Of a stretch of DNA of 45,412 nt, positions 33,795-42,185 are shown one piece after another; positions within the stretch are counted from its first letter, which is position 1, and each line of letters starts with the position of its first letter. The DNA is from Gammaproteobacteria bacterium (GTDB lineage: Bacteria > Pseudomonadota > Gammaproteobacteria > Thiohalobacterales > Thiohalobacteraceae), in assembly GCA_019911805.1 (NCBI GenBank), contig JAIOJV010000052.1, positions 1 through 45,412 on the forward strand. Reading direction: 5' to 3'. The notes beneath the pieces were generated by a model, which was given only the letters and a program-made list of their open reading frames with translations, was not told the DNA's origin and did not search any database. The position numbers and the translations under genes are program-made.

Positions 33795-36700
33795 TACCAG
33801 CGAAAAGGGCCTGGAGAGCCTGATCGTTCGCCACCTGACGGGGCAGGCGCCGCCCGAAGAGGTGCCCGTGAGTACCGTCCGCCTGGTACCTGATCACTAT
33901 GCGGCCGGCGGGTATGTCCAGGGCAGGCCGCAGGACTACAACCGCGACATCGCACTGGATGGGGTGCAACTGCTGGCCTTTCTGAACGCCACCCAACCCA
34001 AGGTCGTCGATACGCTGGAACTGGCGGCCGAAGGCCTCAAACGCACCCAGTTCCTGCACCGCATCCAGGGTGAGGTCGCCAAGCGCGGCGTGGTCGATGT
34101 GCTCCGCAAGGGGGTCGATCATGCATCCGGTGGCGGCACCGTGCATGTCGACCTGTACAAGCTGCTGCCGACGCCCGGCAATGCCACAGCGGCCGAGAAC
34201 TTCGGCAAGAATGTCTTCAGCGTGACCCGGCAGGTGCGCTACAGCAATGACGAGGCGCAGCGCGCCCTCGATATGGTGGTCTTCATCAACGGCCTGCCGG
34301 TGATCACCTTCGAGCTGAAGAACTCGCTCACCAAGCAGACCGTCGCCGATGCAATTACCCAGTATCAGACCGACCGCAATCCCAAGGAACTGCTGTTCCA
34401 GCTGGGGCGCTGCATCGCGCACATGGCTGTGGACGATGCCGAAGTGCGTTTCTGTACACATCTAACCGGCAAGTCTTCCTGGTTTCTGCCCTTCAACCAG
34501 GGCTGGAACAGCGGGGCCGGCAATCCGCCCAATCCGTACGGTCTGAAAACTGACTATCTGTGGAAGCAGGTTCTGGCCCGCGAATCCCTGGCGAACATCA
34601 TCGAGAACTTCGCCCAGATCGTCGAGGAGGAGGACGAGAAGGGCAAGAAACGACGCAAGCAGATATTTCCACGCTTCCATCAACTGCGCACTGTGCGCGC
34701 CTTGCTGCGCCGTGCCCGGGCGGATGGCGTCGGGAAACGCTATCTTGTGCAGCACTCCGCGGGCAGCGGCAAGAGCAATACCATTGCGTGGCTAGCCTAC
34801 CAGCTCGTCGAGCTCAAGACGGCGGCAGATCTGTCACAGGCGCAGTTCGATTCGATCATCGTGATTACCGATCGCCGGGCGCTCGATACCCAGATCGCCC
34901 GCACCATCCGGGCCTACGACCATGTGGCCTCGGTGTTCGGCCATTCGGACAGCGCCGAGGAGTTGCGCGGCTTCTTGCGTAAGGGCAAGAAAGTCATCGT
35001 CACCACGGTGCAGAAATTCCCGTTCATCCTGGACGAGCTGGGCGATCTGAGCTCCAGGAAATTCGCTCTGCTGATCGACGAGGCGCATTCCAGCCAGGGC
35101 GGCAAGACGACGGCCAAGATGCACATGGCGCTGTCCAGCATCCCAGGCGATGACGAGGACGATGAAGAATCGGTCGAGGACGCGGTCAACAAGCTGATCG
35201 AGTCGCGCAAGATGCTGGGCAACGCGAGCTATTTCGCGTTCACGGCGACGCCGAAGAACAAGACCCTGGAACTGTTCGGTGAACGCTATGTGGAGGGCGA
35301 CAAGGTCCACTTCCGTTCGCCGGAGGAGCTGACCTACACCACCAAGCAGGCGATTCAGGAAGGCTTCATCCTCGATGTGATCGCGAATTACACGCCGGTG
35401 AATAGCTTCTACCACGTCGCCAAGACCGTCGAGGACGACCCCGACTTCGACAAGGTACGCGCGCTGAAGAAGATCCGGCACTACGTGGAGTCACACGACA
35501 AGGCCATCCGCAAGAAGGCCGAAATCATGGTTGACCACTTCGTTGCCCATGTGGCCGGTAAGCGCAAGATCGGCGGCAGGGCGCGGGCGATGATTGTCTG
35601 TAGCGGCATTGCCCGAGCCGTCGACTATTACCGCGAGGTGTCGACGTACCTCGAGGAAATCAAGAGCCCGTACCAGGCCATCGTGGCGTACTCGGGCGAC
35701 TTCGAGATCGCGGGTGAGAAGAAGACCGAGGCGGATCTCAATGGGTTCCCGAGCAAGGACATTCCGGCCAAGCTGAAGCAGGATCCTTATCGCTTCCTGA
35801 TCGTGGCGAACAAGTTCGTCACTGGGTTCGACGAGCCGTTGCTGCACACGATGTACGTAGACAAGCCTTTGGCCGGCGTGCTGGCGGTTCAGACACTGTC
35901 GCGCCTGAACCGGGCCTGCCCCGGCAAGTACGACACCTTCGTTCTCGACTTCGCCGACAATGCCGAGGCCGTGAGCGCAGCCTTTCAGGATTACTACCGG
36001 GCAACCGTGCAGTTGGGCGAGACCGATCCGAACCGGCTGCATGACCTGAAGTCCGACTTGGATGGAAGCCAGGTCTACAGTTGGCAGCAGGTCGAAGACC
36101 TGGTGGGGCTGTACGTCACGGGGGCAGAGCGGGACACGCTCGACCCGATTCTCGACACCTGCGTCGCTGAATATATAGACAAGCTGAACGAGGACGGCCA
36201 GGTGCAGTTCAAAGGCAAGGCCAAGGCGTTCGTGCGCAGCTACGGGTTCCTTGCCGCCATCCTGACCTACGGCTACCCGGCCTGGGAGAAGCTGGCAATC
36301 TTTCTGAACTTCCTGATCCCGAAGCTCCCGGCGCCGAAGGAAGATGATCTCTCCAAAGGCGTCCTGGAAGCCATCGACATGGACAGCTACCGGGTGGAGG
36401 CTAACGCGTCGCTGTCACTGTCCATGGAAGATGCGGATGCGACCGTCGAGCCTGTGCCGCCGGGCGGTGGAGGCGGTGGCCATCCTACCGAGATCGACAA
36501 ACTCTCGAACATCATCCGCGAGTTCAACGACCTGTTCGGCAACGTCGACTGGAAGGACGAAGACAAGATCCGCCAGGTCATCACCGAGGAAATCCCGGCG
36601 CGCGTGGCCCTGGACAAGGCCTACCAGAACGCGCAGGCGCACTCCGACAAGCAGAACGCGAAGCTGGAGCACGACAAGGCGCTGAACCGCGTGGTACTGG

Positions 36701-36843
36701 AATTGCTGGCCGACCATACCGAACTGTTCAAGCAGTACAGCGATAACCCGAACTTCAAGCGCTGGCTGACGGATATGGTGTTCAGTGCAACTTACCATTC
36801 CGGGACAGGTCCTGAGAAAGCGCCGCCGCGAGCAGGCACATGA
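33781..36843 (+). CDS. hsdR: Type I restriction endonuclease subunit HsdR
   Basis: The motor and nuclease subunit, 1020 residues. The N-terminal nuclease domain has the PD-(D/E)xK motif with FELKNS (ELK near 178). The helicase core has Walker A SAGSGKSN (about 327) and the DEAH box LLIDEAHSSQGG (about 430). Helicase motif VI-like LSRLNRACPGKYDTF and a helical C-terminal domain for HsdM contact follow. ATG at 33781, with GAGGG upstream, is the start that matches family length; the frame is open 12 codons further within hsdS. It appears intact. Confidence 0.94.
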   Translation: MPTTDTSEKGLESLIVRHLTGQAPPEEVPVSTVRLVPDHYAAGGYVQGRPQDYNRDIALDGVQLLAFLNATQPKVVDTLELAAEGLKRTQFLHRIQGEVAKRGVVDVLRKGVDHASGGGTVHVDLYKLLPTPGNATAAENFGKNVFSVTRQVRYSNDEAQRALDMVVFINGLPVITFELKNSLTKQTVADAITQYQTDRNPKELLFQLGRCIAHMAVDDAEVRFCTHLTGKSSWFLPFNQGWNSGAGNPPNPYGLKTDYLWKQVLARESLANIIENFAQIVEEEDEKGKKRRKQIFPRFHQLRTVRALLRRARADGVGKRYLVQHSAGSGKSNTIAWLAYQLVELKTAADLSQAQFDSIIVITDRRALDTQIARTIRAYDHVASVFGHSDSAEELRGFLRKGKKVIVTTVQKFPFILDELGDLSSRKFALLIDEAHSSQGGKTTAKMHMALSSIPGDDEDDEESVEDAVNKLIESRKMLGNASYFAFTATPKNKTLELFGERYVEGDKVHFRSPEELTYTTKQAIQEGFILDVIANYTPVNSFYHVAKTVEDDPDFDKVRALKKIRHYVESHDKAIRKKAEIMVDHFVAHVAGKRKIGGRARAMIVCSGIARAVDYYREVSTYLEEIKSPYQAIVAYSGDFEIAGEKKTEADLNGFPSKDIPAKLKQDPYRFLIVANKFVTGFDEPLLHTMYVDKPLAGVLAVQTLSRLNRACPGKYDTFVLDFADNAEAVSAAFQDYYRATVQLGETDPNRLHDLKSDLDGSQVYSWQQVEDLVGLYVTGAERDTLDPILDTCVAEYIDKLNEDGQVQFKGKAKAFVRSYGFLAAILTYGYPAWEKLAIFLNFLIPKLPAPKEDDLSKGVLEAIDMDSYRVEANASLSLSMEDADATVEPVPPGGGGGGHPTEIDKLSNIIREFNDLFGNVDWKDEDKIRQVITEEIPARVALDKAYQNAQAHSDKQNAKLEHDKALNRVVLELLADHTELFKQYSDNPNFKRWLTDMVFSATYHSGTGPEKAPPRAGT

Positions 36844-36881
36844 AAATGTGCATGGATATACGAGAGACTGAGGTATAGGAC

Positions 36882-37217
36882 ATGGCGCATGCGAGGCGTT
36901 CGGCCATGCGCAGAGAGGCAGAGAGGCTGGAAGAGGACGCCATTTATTCCAGCAAGAGTCATTTCAATGCAGAGACAGCGCGGGTCAATTGTTATTACTG
37001 GCTTGGCATTCCAGTCAGCATAATTGCAGCAATCGCAGGTGCAGCGTTCGTCAAGAACCACCCGGAAAGCGGCGCAGTAGCCGAGTACCTCATATCACAA
37101 TTTCAGCGGCGATGGCAGTGTGTAGAAGGCCACTTTTGCAGCTGGCACGCTAATCAAGAACAAAAGATGGCTGATAAGTCTTATTACCACCTCGGTCGAA
37201 GTCAAATTCGTAGATGA
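36882..37217 (+). pseudogene. Damaged SLATT-like membrane protein
   Basis: The first 65 residues (RREAERLEEDAIYSSKSHF, then the helix YYWLGIPVSIIAAIAGAAFV) look like a SLATT domain, the two-helix membrane effector linked to nucleotide-signal defence systems. The second helix is missing in this frame, but another frame contains a hydrophobic ITISAAMAV in the right place. The end HANQEQKMADKSYYHLGRS again looks SLATT-like in the first frame. This suggests two compensating frameshifts plus loss of the C-terminal part. The 3' end overlaps the convergent cap4 gene by 68 bp. It starts 38 bp after hsdR. Confidence 0.5.
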
Positions 37218-38673
37218 TGCACGGTGCTATGCTCTGATGGTGTTGCCCGAGATAAAACACCAGGCTGTTCGGTACTGCGGCAAAGATATGGGCCGTAGCA
37301 TCGCTATCATCCTGCATTGTCTGTCGGATGACGTTTGCGACCTGTTCCGCAAGTGCCGCCGCATGACCGCCGCCGGCTACTGTCTGATGCCCCGGCCCAC
37401 TGGGAAGAGTGAACGCGAGCAGCTGCCCTACACTCGGCAGCAGCTTCGAGACATACTGCCGGACCTGGGATTCGACGGGTTGGGCGACACTAATAGCAAC
37501 GGCGATATCGTTGCCCGAACCGATATGATGCTGACTTACGGAAAATCGGGTCGTGTTTACTTCCGTGCCATCGTCCGCTCGCCAGACGCGGGCACCGACA
37601 CGTCCTTTCTGAATAAGGTGCACTTCAACGGCTGATTTGAGGTTGAGGACTGTGCCCGCAAGAAATGCGATTGAGGCGTGGGCATCCAGGATAAGGCGGA
37701 GACGTGGCGTGTTGCGGACGGCCGCCCGCAGGAAGTTCTCTACCCGAGGCCGGATATCCCGTTGCCAGGCGCACCCTTCTTGCAGATACCTCTGCCTGAA
37801 CTCATCTGTCAACAGAAGCGTGTTCTCCGGCGTTGCGTCGGAGATATCCGCCGCTGGACCGAGAAAGCTCCGGATTGCGATGGGTACTGGTGTAGTGGCT
37901 GGTGAAGGACATTCCACCCGCAGCCCCTCCTCACGGCAGAATTGAATCAGCGTGTCACGGGTAAGCGCGTTGATCTGACGGACTTTCAGTTGCCGGGCGA
38001 GTTCGTCATAGCGGAAATCCGATCTGTCAGCGCTGACTCCCGTGATACCGAAAGTCTGTGCCTTTAAATTTATCTGGTTCCGCAGCTCGTCCAGCGTGCG
38101 ATAGCCATCAATAATACGGAATCCGCGTAATACTGCCTTTAACTCGTCATCGCCATTAGCTCCGAGATGATCACGCCAGAGACGGCGAATCCTGCCCATG
38201 CGACTTCTATCTCCAGTCCCGTCAAACAGCTTTTCGAGCATCAACGTTTGATCGTTGCCGGAAATCAGCACAGCTAGCGGGTCACCATCTTTGACCCGGT
38301 ATGTAGTAACAAAAGAGAATTGCGCCACCTCGCCCGTAGGTACGGTGGTGCGAGCGTTCTTTAGACGTTGCAACAATGAGACGGATTGCGCGCCAATAAA
38401 GTCGGGGCGCACAAAGTCCTCGTAGCCAAACCGTCCACCGGTTTCGACGTGCCATTTAATCTGATGATAATCGGCGTTGATCCGGTCAGGTCCGGAACGG
38501 ACGACAGGCGGGTCATAGCGGACAACCACATCGTCGAACGATTTAGGCCCGTTGGCTTCAAAGGTGACCTCGACTACACACGAGTTGTCATTGAGGAGAT
38601 TAAGCGCGTTCTCCCAAAAAACGCGGGCCTGATAGTTGCTGCCATGCCAGCTTGCTGTCACTGCATCAACCAA
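37150..38673 (-). CDS. cap4: CBASS effector Cap4-like: nuclease plus SAVED domain
   Basis: A 507-residue effector. The N-terminal part has a restriction-endonuclease-like core (FDDVVV near 46-51 and YHQIKWH with Gln71/Lys73), of the DUF4297/Cap4 type. The C-terminal about 200 residues form a SAVED domain that binds a cyclic oligonucleotide (LGQHHQSIAPCIIYEFD near the end). On binding, Cap4 proteins cut double-stranded DNA and kill the infected cell. The start is an unusual TTG at 38673, supported by GGAGG six bases upstream; no better ATG exists nearby. It is the last gene of the operon, 12 bp behind the CD-NTase. Confidence 0.88.
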   Translation of the reverse strand: MVDAVTASWHGSNYQARVFWENALNLLNDNSCVVEVTFEANGPKSFDDVVVRYDPPVVRSGPDRINADYHQIKWHVETGGRFGYEDFVRPDFIGAQSVSLLQRLKNARTTVPTGEVAQFSFVTTYRVKDGDPLAVLISGNDQTLMLEKLFDGTGDRSRMGRIRRLWRDHLGANGDDELKAVLRGFRIIDGYRTLDELRNQINLKAQTFGITGVSADRSDFRYDELARQLKVRQINALTRDTLIQFCREEGLRVECPSPATTPVPIAIRSFLGPAADISDATPENTLLLTDEFRQRYLQEGCAWQRDIRPRVENFLRAAVRNTPRLRLILDAHASIAFLAGTVLNLKSAVEVHLIQKGRVGARVWRADDGTEVNTTRFSVSQHHIGSGNDIAVAISVAQPVESQVRQYVSKLLPSVGQLLAFTLPSGPGHQTVAGGGHAAALAEQVANVIRQTMQDDSDATAHIFAAVPNSLVFYLGQHHQSIAPCIIYEFDFDRGGNKTYQPSFVLD

Positions 38674-38685
38674 ATCGCACCTCCG

Positions 38686-39588
38686 TCACGATAAGGGGAA
38701 TTTTGGTCCGAATAGTTCGCGCCAAGCCTTAAGCGCGTCGCCGTTCCGTCCTTGCCGGACAAGGTTGATGGCATTGCGCGCATCTCGACTCGCTGCCAGC
38801 AATAGATTGCGGGCGCGTTCCTTGCGAGAATTGTCCATGCCATCGCTGACCGGGGGCCCCAGACCCGCAGGATCGGGCCATGTGTCGTGGATACGGTCAG
38901 CTAGGGTGGCGAAGAGCGACTCGATCTCGTAGTCGAAGCGGCCCTGCCACCCGCCGTATAAGCACTGCAATGCCATCACTTCAATCAAGAAGGACGGTTT
39001 TATTGGCTTCAAACTGCCGTGTCGCGGATTGTTATTCCAATATTTCACCATTCGCACCAGGCCCTTCCACTCATTGGAATAAGCCTGGTGCGCGGCAGTC
39101 GCCTTCTCGGCGTGGAGCTTTGGATTTGTCTTGATCCATTTTCCGATATCGGTATCCGGGATCTCATAGTCATCGCCCACAATGAAGGCCGGGACCACGT
39201 CGACACTGAGAATTCGGTAATCGGTGTTGTCGTCGGCGTCCACGACGATGCCGAAATCGACGTTAACCGATCGCCCTTGTTTGCGCACAGCATCCTTGCC
39301 GTATTCATCGACCAGTGCTTTGTGGAAGTCGTCGATCACCACAGAGGGCGCCTTGTTGCGATAGTGGTGCTCGGTCTGCTTGAGGGCAAAGAAAATGTCA
39401 ATGTCCTTGAGTGGCTTGGTTTTCGTATAGCGAGCATAAGAACCAGTCAGGAAGCTGTTTTCGATCGCGAACTTCGTATCGAGAAATGCGCGCACCTCCT
39501 TCTGCCGTGCCGAAGCATTCTGCTGTTCGCGGTCGTTGAGCTCCAATCGACTCTTGAACTTCCGGAACGCCTCGTCGATTGTCAGCAT
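38686..39588 (-). CDS. CBASS CD-NTase (cGAS/DncV-like nucleotidyltransferase)
   Basis: A 300-residue SMODS-type nucleotidyltransferase that should make a cyclic di- or trinucleotide after phage sensing. The active site is complete: GSY at 49-51, D62 and D64 in LKDIDIFF, and the third Asp D130 in LSVDVVPAF. The C-terminal helical domain (OAS1-like) follows to residue 300. Its ATG overlaps the HORMA gene stop by one base (TGATG). With HORMA and TRIP13-like partners it belongs to type III CBASS. The clade (for example CdnC or CdnD) cannot be fixed by eye. Confidence 0.92.
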   Translation of the reverse strand: MLTIDEAFRKFKSRLELNDREQQNASARQKEVRAFLDTKFAIENSFLTGSYARYTKTKPLKDIDIFFALKQTEHHYRNKAPSVVIDDFHKALVDEYGKDAVRKQGRSVNVDFGIVVDADDNTDYRILSVDVVPAFIVGDDYEIPDTDIGKWIKTNPKLHAEKATAAHQAYSNEWKGLVRMVKYWNNNPRHGSLKPIKPSFLIEVMALQCLYGGWQGRFDYEIESLFATLADRIHDTWPDPAGLGPPVSDGMDNSRKERARNLLLAASRDARNAINLVRQGRNGDALKAWRELFGPKFPLS

Positions 39589-40085
39589 CAGTTTTTTCTC
39601 CAGTAGGCGGCGCTTCCCCCGAGACCGTTGTGCTCGATCGTCGAACCGAGACTATGCCGAACGAAGCCGTCCGTGGGTCGAAAACTTCCCGGCCCCCAGC
39701 CGTCCACTTTGGGTCGGCCAGGCTTAGTCTTAAGGAGTATGTCGTAGGCGGCGTCGCTGGGGGCGAGGCCGGCCTTGCGTATGTGGTACTTGAGCTGGTC
39801 GGTGTCGGTCCAAAAGCCGCCGTCGCCTGACCACCCATAGACGATGTCGATTTCCCACCGAACAATGAGTGCCCGAGTTGACGGGTCGAATACCTCGAGA
39901 ACAACTTGTTCGAGGTCACCGGTGCTGAGCCACGTCTTAAGCGCCCGCATGTACAATTCCCAGTCCTGCACGAACCTTGAGGGATCGAGTCCGCTCAGGC
40001 GGATGATATCCTTGAAACTCTTCAGAATATTGTCAGCCACATACGTAACGGAGTGTGTATAGGTATTGACGGCGACGCTGGTCAT
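39588..40085 (-). CDS. cap7: Bacterial HORMA-domain protein (Cap7-like)
   Basis: A 165-residue protein with bacterial HORMA character: the start [29 protein letters not shown], then [27 protein letters not shown] and a C-terminal safety-belt-like region. In type III CBASS the HORMA protein senses a peptide, closes around it and activates the CD-NTase. Gene position directly upstream of the CD-NTase with a one-base overlap fits. The start overlaps the stop of the preceding gene by four bases. Confidence 0.8.
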   Translation of the reverse strand: MTSVAVNTYTHSVTYVADNILKSFKDIIRLSGLDPSRFVQDWELYMRALKTWLSTGDLEQVVLEVFDPSTRALIVRWEIDIVYGWSGDGGFWTDTDQLKYHIRKAGLAPSDAAYDILLKTKPGRPKVDGWGPGSFRPTDGFVRHSLGSTIEHNGLGGSAAYWRKN

Positions 40086-40558
40086 GAGCCTAGGAACCCT
40101 GTCGGATCGAGGACAAGCGCGCCGGCTTTCGTTGTGGCCTTGCTTTCCTCAGTTGAAATGGACTCAGCACTGTCGCGCGCGATGATGCGTGTACTGTGCT
40201 TATTGATTGCTGCTGCCACCCAATTGAGATCGTCGGCTAGGCAAGGCAGCGAGACGGCCCAGTTGCCTTTGAGTGGGTCGTATCCCAAGGGATCTTCGTT
40301 GGCGTCCGACCCATCGATAGCGTCATCGTCATAGAGGCAATAGATGCGGGTACGAGGGCCATCGCAGGTTACGACAATGGCGGAATCTCGCGGCGCCTGG
40401 TCGGAAATTATGCTGGCAGCGATACCAGCTACAGCGAGCAGTTCCGAGTATGCCGGTCCGTCACGACCTTGTGTCAGAAGATCGACGATCGCGCGCCAGG
40501 TATCGTGAGCATCGCGATGCGGTGTGCTACGGAAGGTGCGGCGCGCCACAGTCGTCAT
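40082..40558 (-). CDS. Second HORMA-associated CBASS protein (Cap8-like candidate)
   Basis: A 158-residue protein (start [21 protein letters not shown]) between the TRIP13-like and HORMA genes, where two-HORMA type III CBASS operons carry their second partner (Cap8). It contains beta-rich segments ([38 protein letters not shown]) and an extended tail ([19 protein letters not shown]) that could act as a closure peptide. The family assignment is from position and length rather than a clear motif. AAGGAG precedes the ATG, and both gene ends overlap their neighbours by four bases. Confidence 0.6.
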   Translation of the reverse strand: MTTVARRTFRSTPHRDAHDTWRAIVDLLTQGRDGPAYSELLAVAGIAASIISDQAPRDSAIVVTCDGPRTRIYCLYDDDAIDGSDANEDPLGYDPLKGNWAVSLPCLADDLNWVAAAINKHSTRIIARDSAESISTEESKATTKAGALVLDPTGFLGS

Positions 40559-41466
40559 TTGCTGCGCTCCTTGACGCGGGTCTCGCGCGCCATCTGGGCG
40601 GCCGTTTGAAGGGCGGTCATCGTAAGGCGCTCGGGATTCATCGCAGTCTGTGGGTCGGCAGCGAGTGCGTTGACTATCATCTTGCGGATGGCTCTTCCGT
40701 CTAATCCCACGCAGGAAGCAGCGCATTCCGTGATCCCGCGCGCCTCCACAAGGTTACCGATCGCCGGATAAACGGCCGCAAAGCCGACCAGGCAATCTTT
40801 GATAATGCGTTCGCACGCATCCCGGCCTGGCAGTGGTACCTCCAGAATCAGATCGCAGCGGGAAAGGAAGGCCTCGTCGACCGCCTGAGGAAAATTGCTC
40901 GTTGCGATGAACAGAAGATTGGAATGCTCCTCGGCCAACGCGTCGAGCTGGACCAGAACGGCATCGGTGGCGCGGTGAACATCTATCGGGTTAGCGTCTA
41001 GGCTCAGTTTCGCCCGGTCCGCGGCAAGGGTCTCGACTTCATCCAATAGGACAATGGTGGGTCCGGTGGAAGCGGCCTCGGCAATGGCCTGGGAGAAAAG
41101 ATCGGTGACTGCGCGCTGCGTCTTACCGTGTGCGGCGCTCGCCAACGAATGCGGCTCGACTTCAAGCAGCCGGAATCCCGTTCTCCGGAACGAGGTCGCT
41201 ACCCGATGGGCAAGCCCACGAGCGAGTGAGGTTTTGCCCGTGCCCGGGAGGCCGGTCAACATGATAACGCCGTGCAGGGGGACGACTGTGCGAGGGACCT
41301 TTCCGCGGATCGTAAAATTCAGGACTGCCTGCGATAACAGCCGGCGCTTCATGTCCTCGTCGACCACGATTGATTCCCAAAGGGCGCCGAGGGCCTCGTC
41401 GGGCAAGTTCCTGATCTTCTGAATACCTTTGGGCCGCTCGTAAACAGCGGACATGCGGTGGTTCAT
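40555..41466 (-). CDS. cap6: TRIP13/Pch2-like AAA+ ATPase (Cap6-like)
   Basis: A 303-residue AAA+ ATPase. It has Walker A GLPGTGKT (72-79), Walker B IVLLDE (138-143), sensor-1 ATSN (188-191), and the VLVQLDAL and LSRCDLILEVPLPG segments typical of TRIP13/Pch2. In type III CBASS it opens closed HORMA proteins and so switches the system off or prevents false alarms. GAGG seven bases before the ATG at 41466 sets the start; M5 is less likely. It is the first gene of the five-gene operon, and a palindrome-bearing promoter region lies 150 bp upstream. Confidence 0.9.
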   Translation of the reverse strand: MNHRMSAVYERPKGIQKIRNLPDEALGALWESIVVDEDMKRRLLSQAVLNFTIRGKVPRTVVPLHGVIMLTGLPGTGKTSLARGLAHRVATSFRRTGFRLLEVEPHSLASAAHGKTQRAVTDLFSQAIAEAASTGPTIVLLDEVETLAADRAKLSLDANPIDVHRATDAVLVQLDALAEEHSNLLFIATSNFPQAVDEAFLSRCDLILEVPLPGRDACERIIKDCLVGFAAVYPAIGNLVEARGITECAASCVGLDGRAIRKMIVNALAADPQTAMNPERLTMTALQTAAQMARETRVKERSK

Positions 41467-41619
41467 GTATTCACCTCAATCGTCTAACGCGACGCTGTGT
41501 ATGCTCCGCCCCGAGGTTTCACGCTTATGGTCAGCGCCCAGCAAGATCTGCCACCCAGCCGCTTTAGAAAGCCTCCCGCGACTATACCCATATCTCGTGC
41601 CTGTAGGGCCGCTTTGGTC

Positions 41620-41642
41620 ATCATAAACACAATATGTTGTGT
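41620..41642 (-). promoter_or_regulatory. CBASS operon promoter with palindromic operator
   Basis: On the minus strand a -10-like TATGAT (41625-41620) is directly preceded by the perfect palindrome ACACAA-TATG-TTGTGT (41642-41627), which would fill the promoter spacer. No strong -35 is seen. This suggests a repressor- or activator-controlled start of the CBASS operon with a 5' leader of about 145 nt. Confidence 0.55.
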
Positions 41643-42087
41643 ATAAACAAAAACAGCACCGTCGATAAGTGAAACTGATTATTAGCACTGAGTCAAGGGG
41701 AGTGCCAAATTATTCTGCGTGGAGGTTCCGTGGTTTGGTGTGGGCACTGAATTGCTCAGAGATGCTGTGACCGCGTCAACCGGAGGACACGCAGGTGCGC
41801 TTTTCTTGATGTCGCCTGACCGGTGAAGGCCGTGTACGGCCCCCTTCTCGGTTTGCAGGCTCCCTGGTCGACGATTCAAGGTACGACCGCATGCGCACCT
41901 CTGTAGTCGGCATAGCTGATATCGCTCCTGGGTATGTCGGGCGGTCCGAAGTGACCGGTGTCGCCTAAAAGCGAGGTTTTTTGCATGGTGCTGGCTGCTA
42001 TTTTGCTGAGGGATCAACTTAACTACATGAATTAACAAGTGGTTATTACCCCAGGTACGCAGGTAGTTCTCGTGAGCAAAAAAATGC
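41643..42087. other. Non-coding gap between CBASS and the hairpin array
   Basis: No convincing gene is present. A small hairpin GGCCGTGTACGGCC is seen near 41826. Toward the right the sequence becomes AT-rich and merges into the promoter of the hairpin array. Apart from that I see nothing assignable. Confidence 0.5.
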
Positions 42088-42117
42088 TTGCAATAATGAC
42101 GCGCGGGTTGCTATACT
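42088..42117 (+). promoter_or_regulatory. Sigma70-like promoter of the hairpin array
   Basis: TTGCAA (42088-42093) and TATACT (42112-42117) are separated by 18 bp. Transcription would start near 42124, about 60 bases before the first hairpin repeat and on the same strand as the terminator at 42843. Confidence 0.7.
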
Positions 42118-42185
42118 AAACACATCTGGAGAGGAGGCGTGCTACTGACCTAGTATGTGTAACCGCCAGATGCTTGCGCCCAGTT

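Noticed and set aside
41476-42038. Minus-strand ORFs upstream of the CBASS operon
   Set aside because: Short, no ribosome sites, odd composition, and one spans the predicted promoter palindrome.
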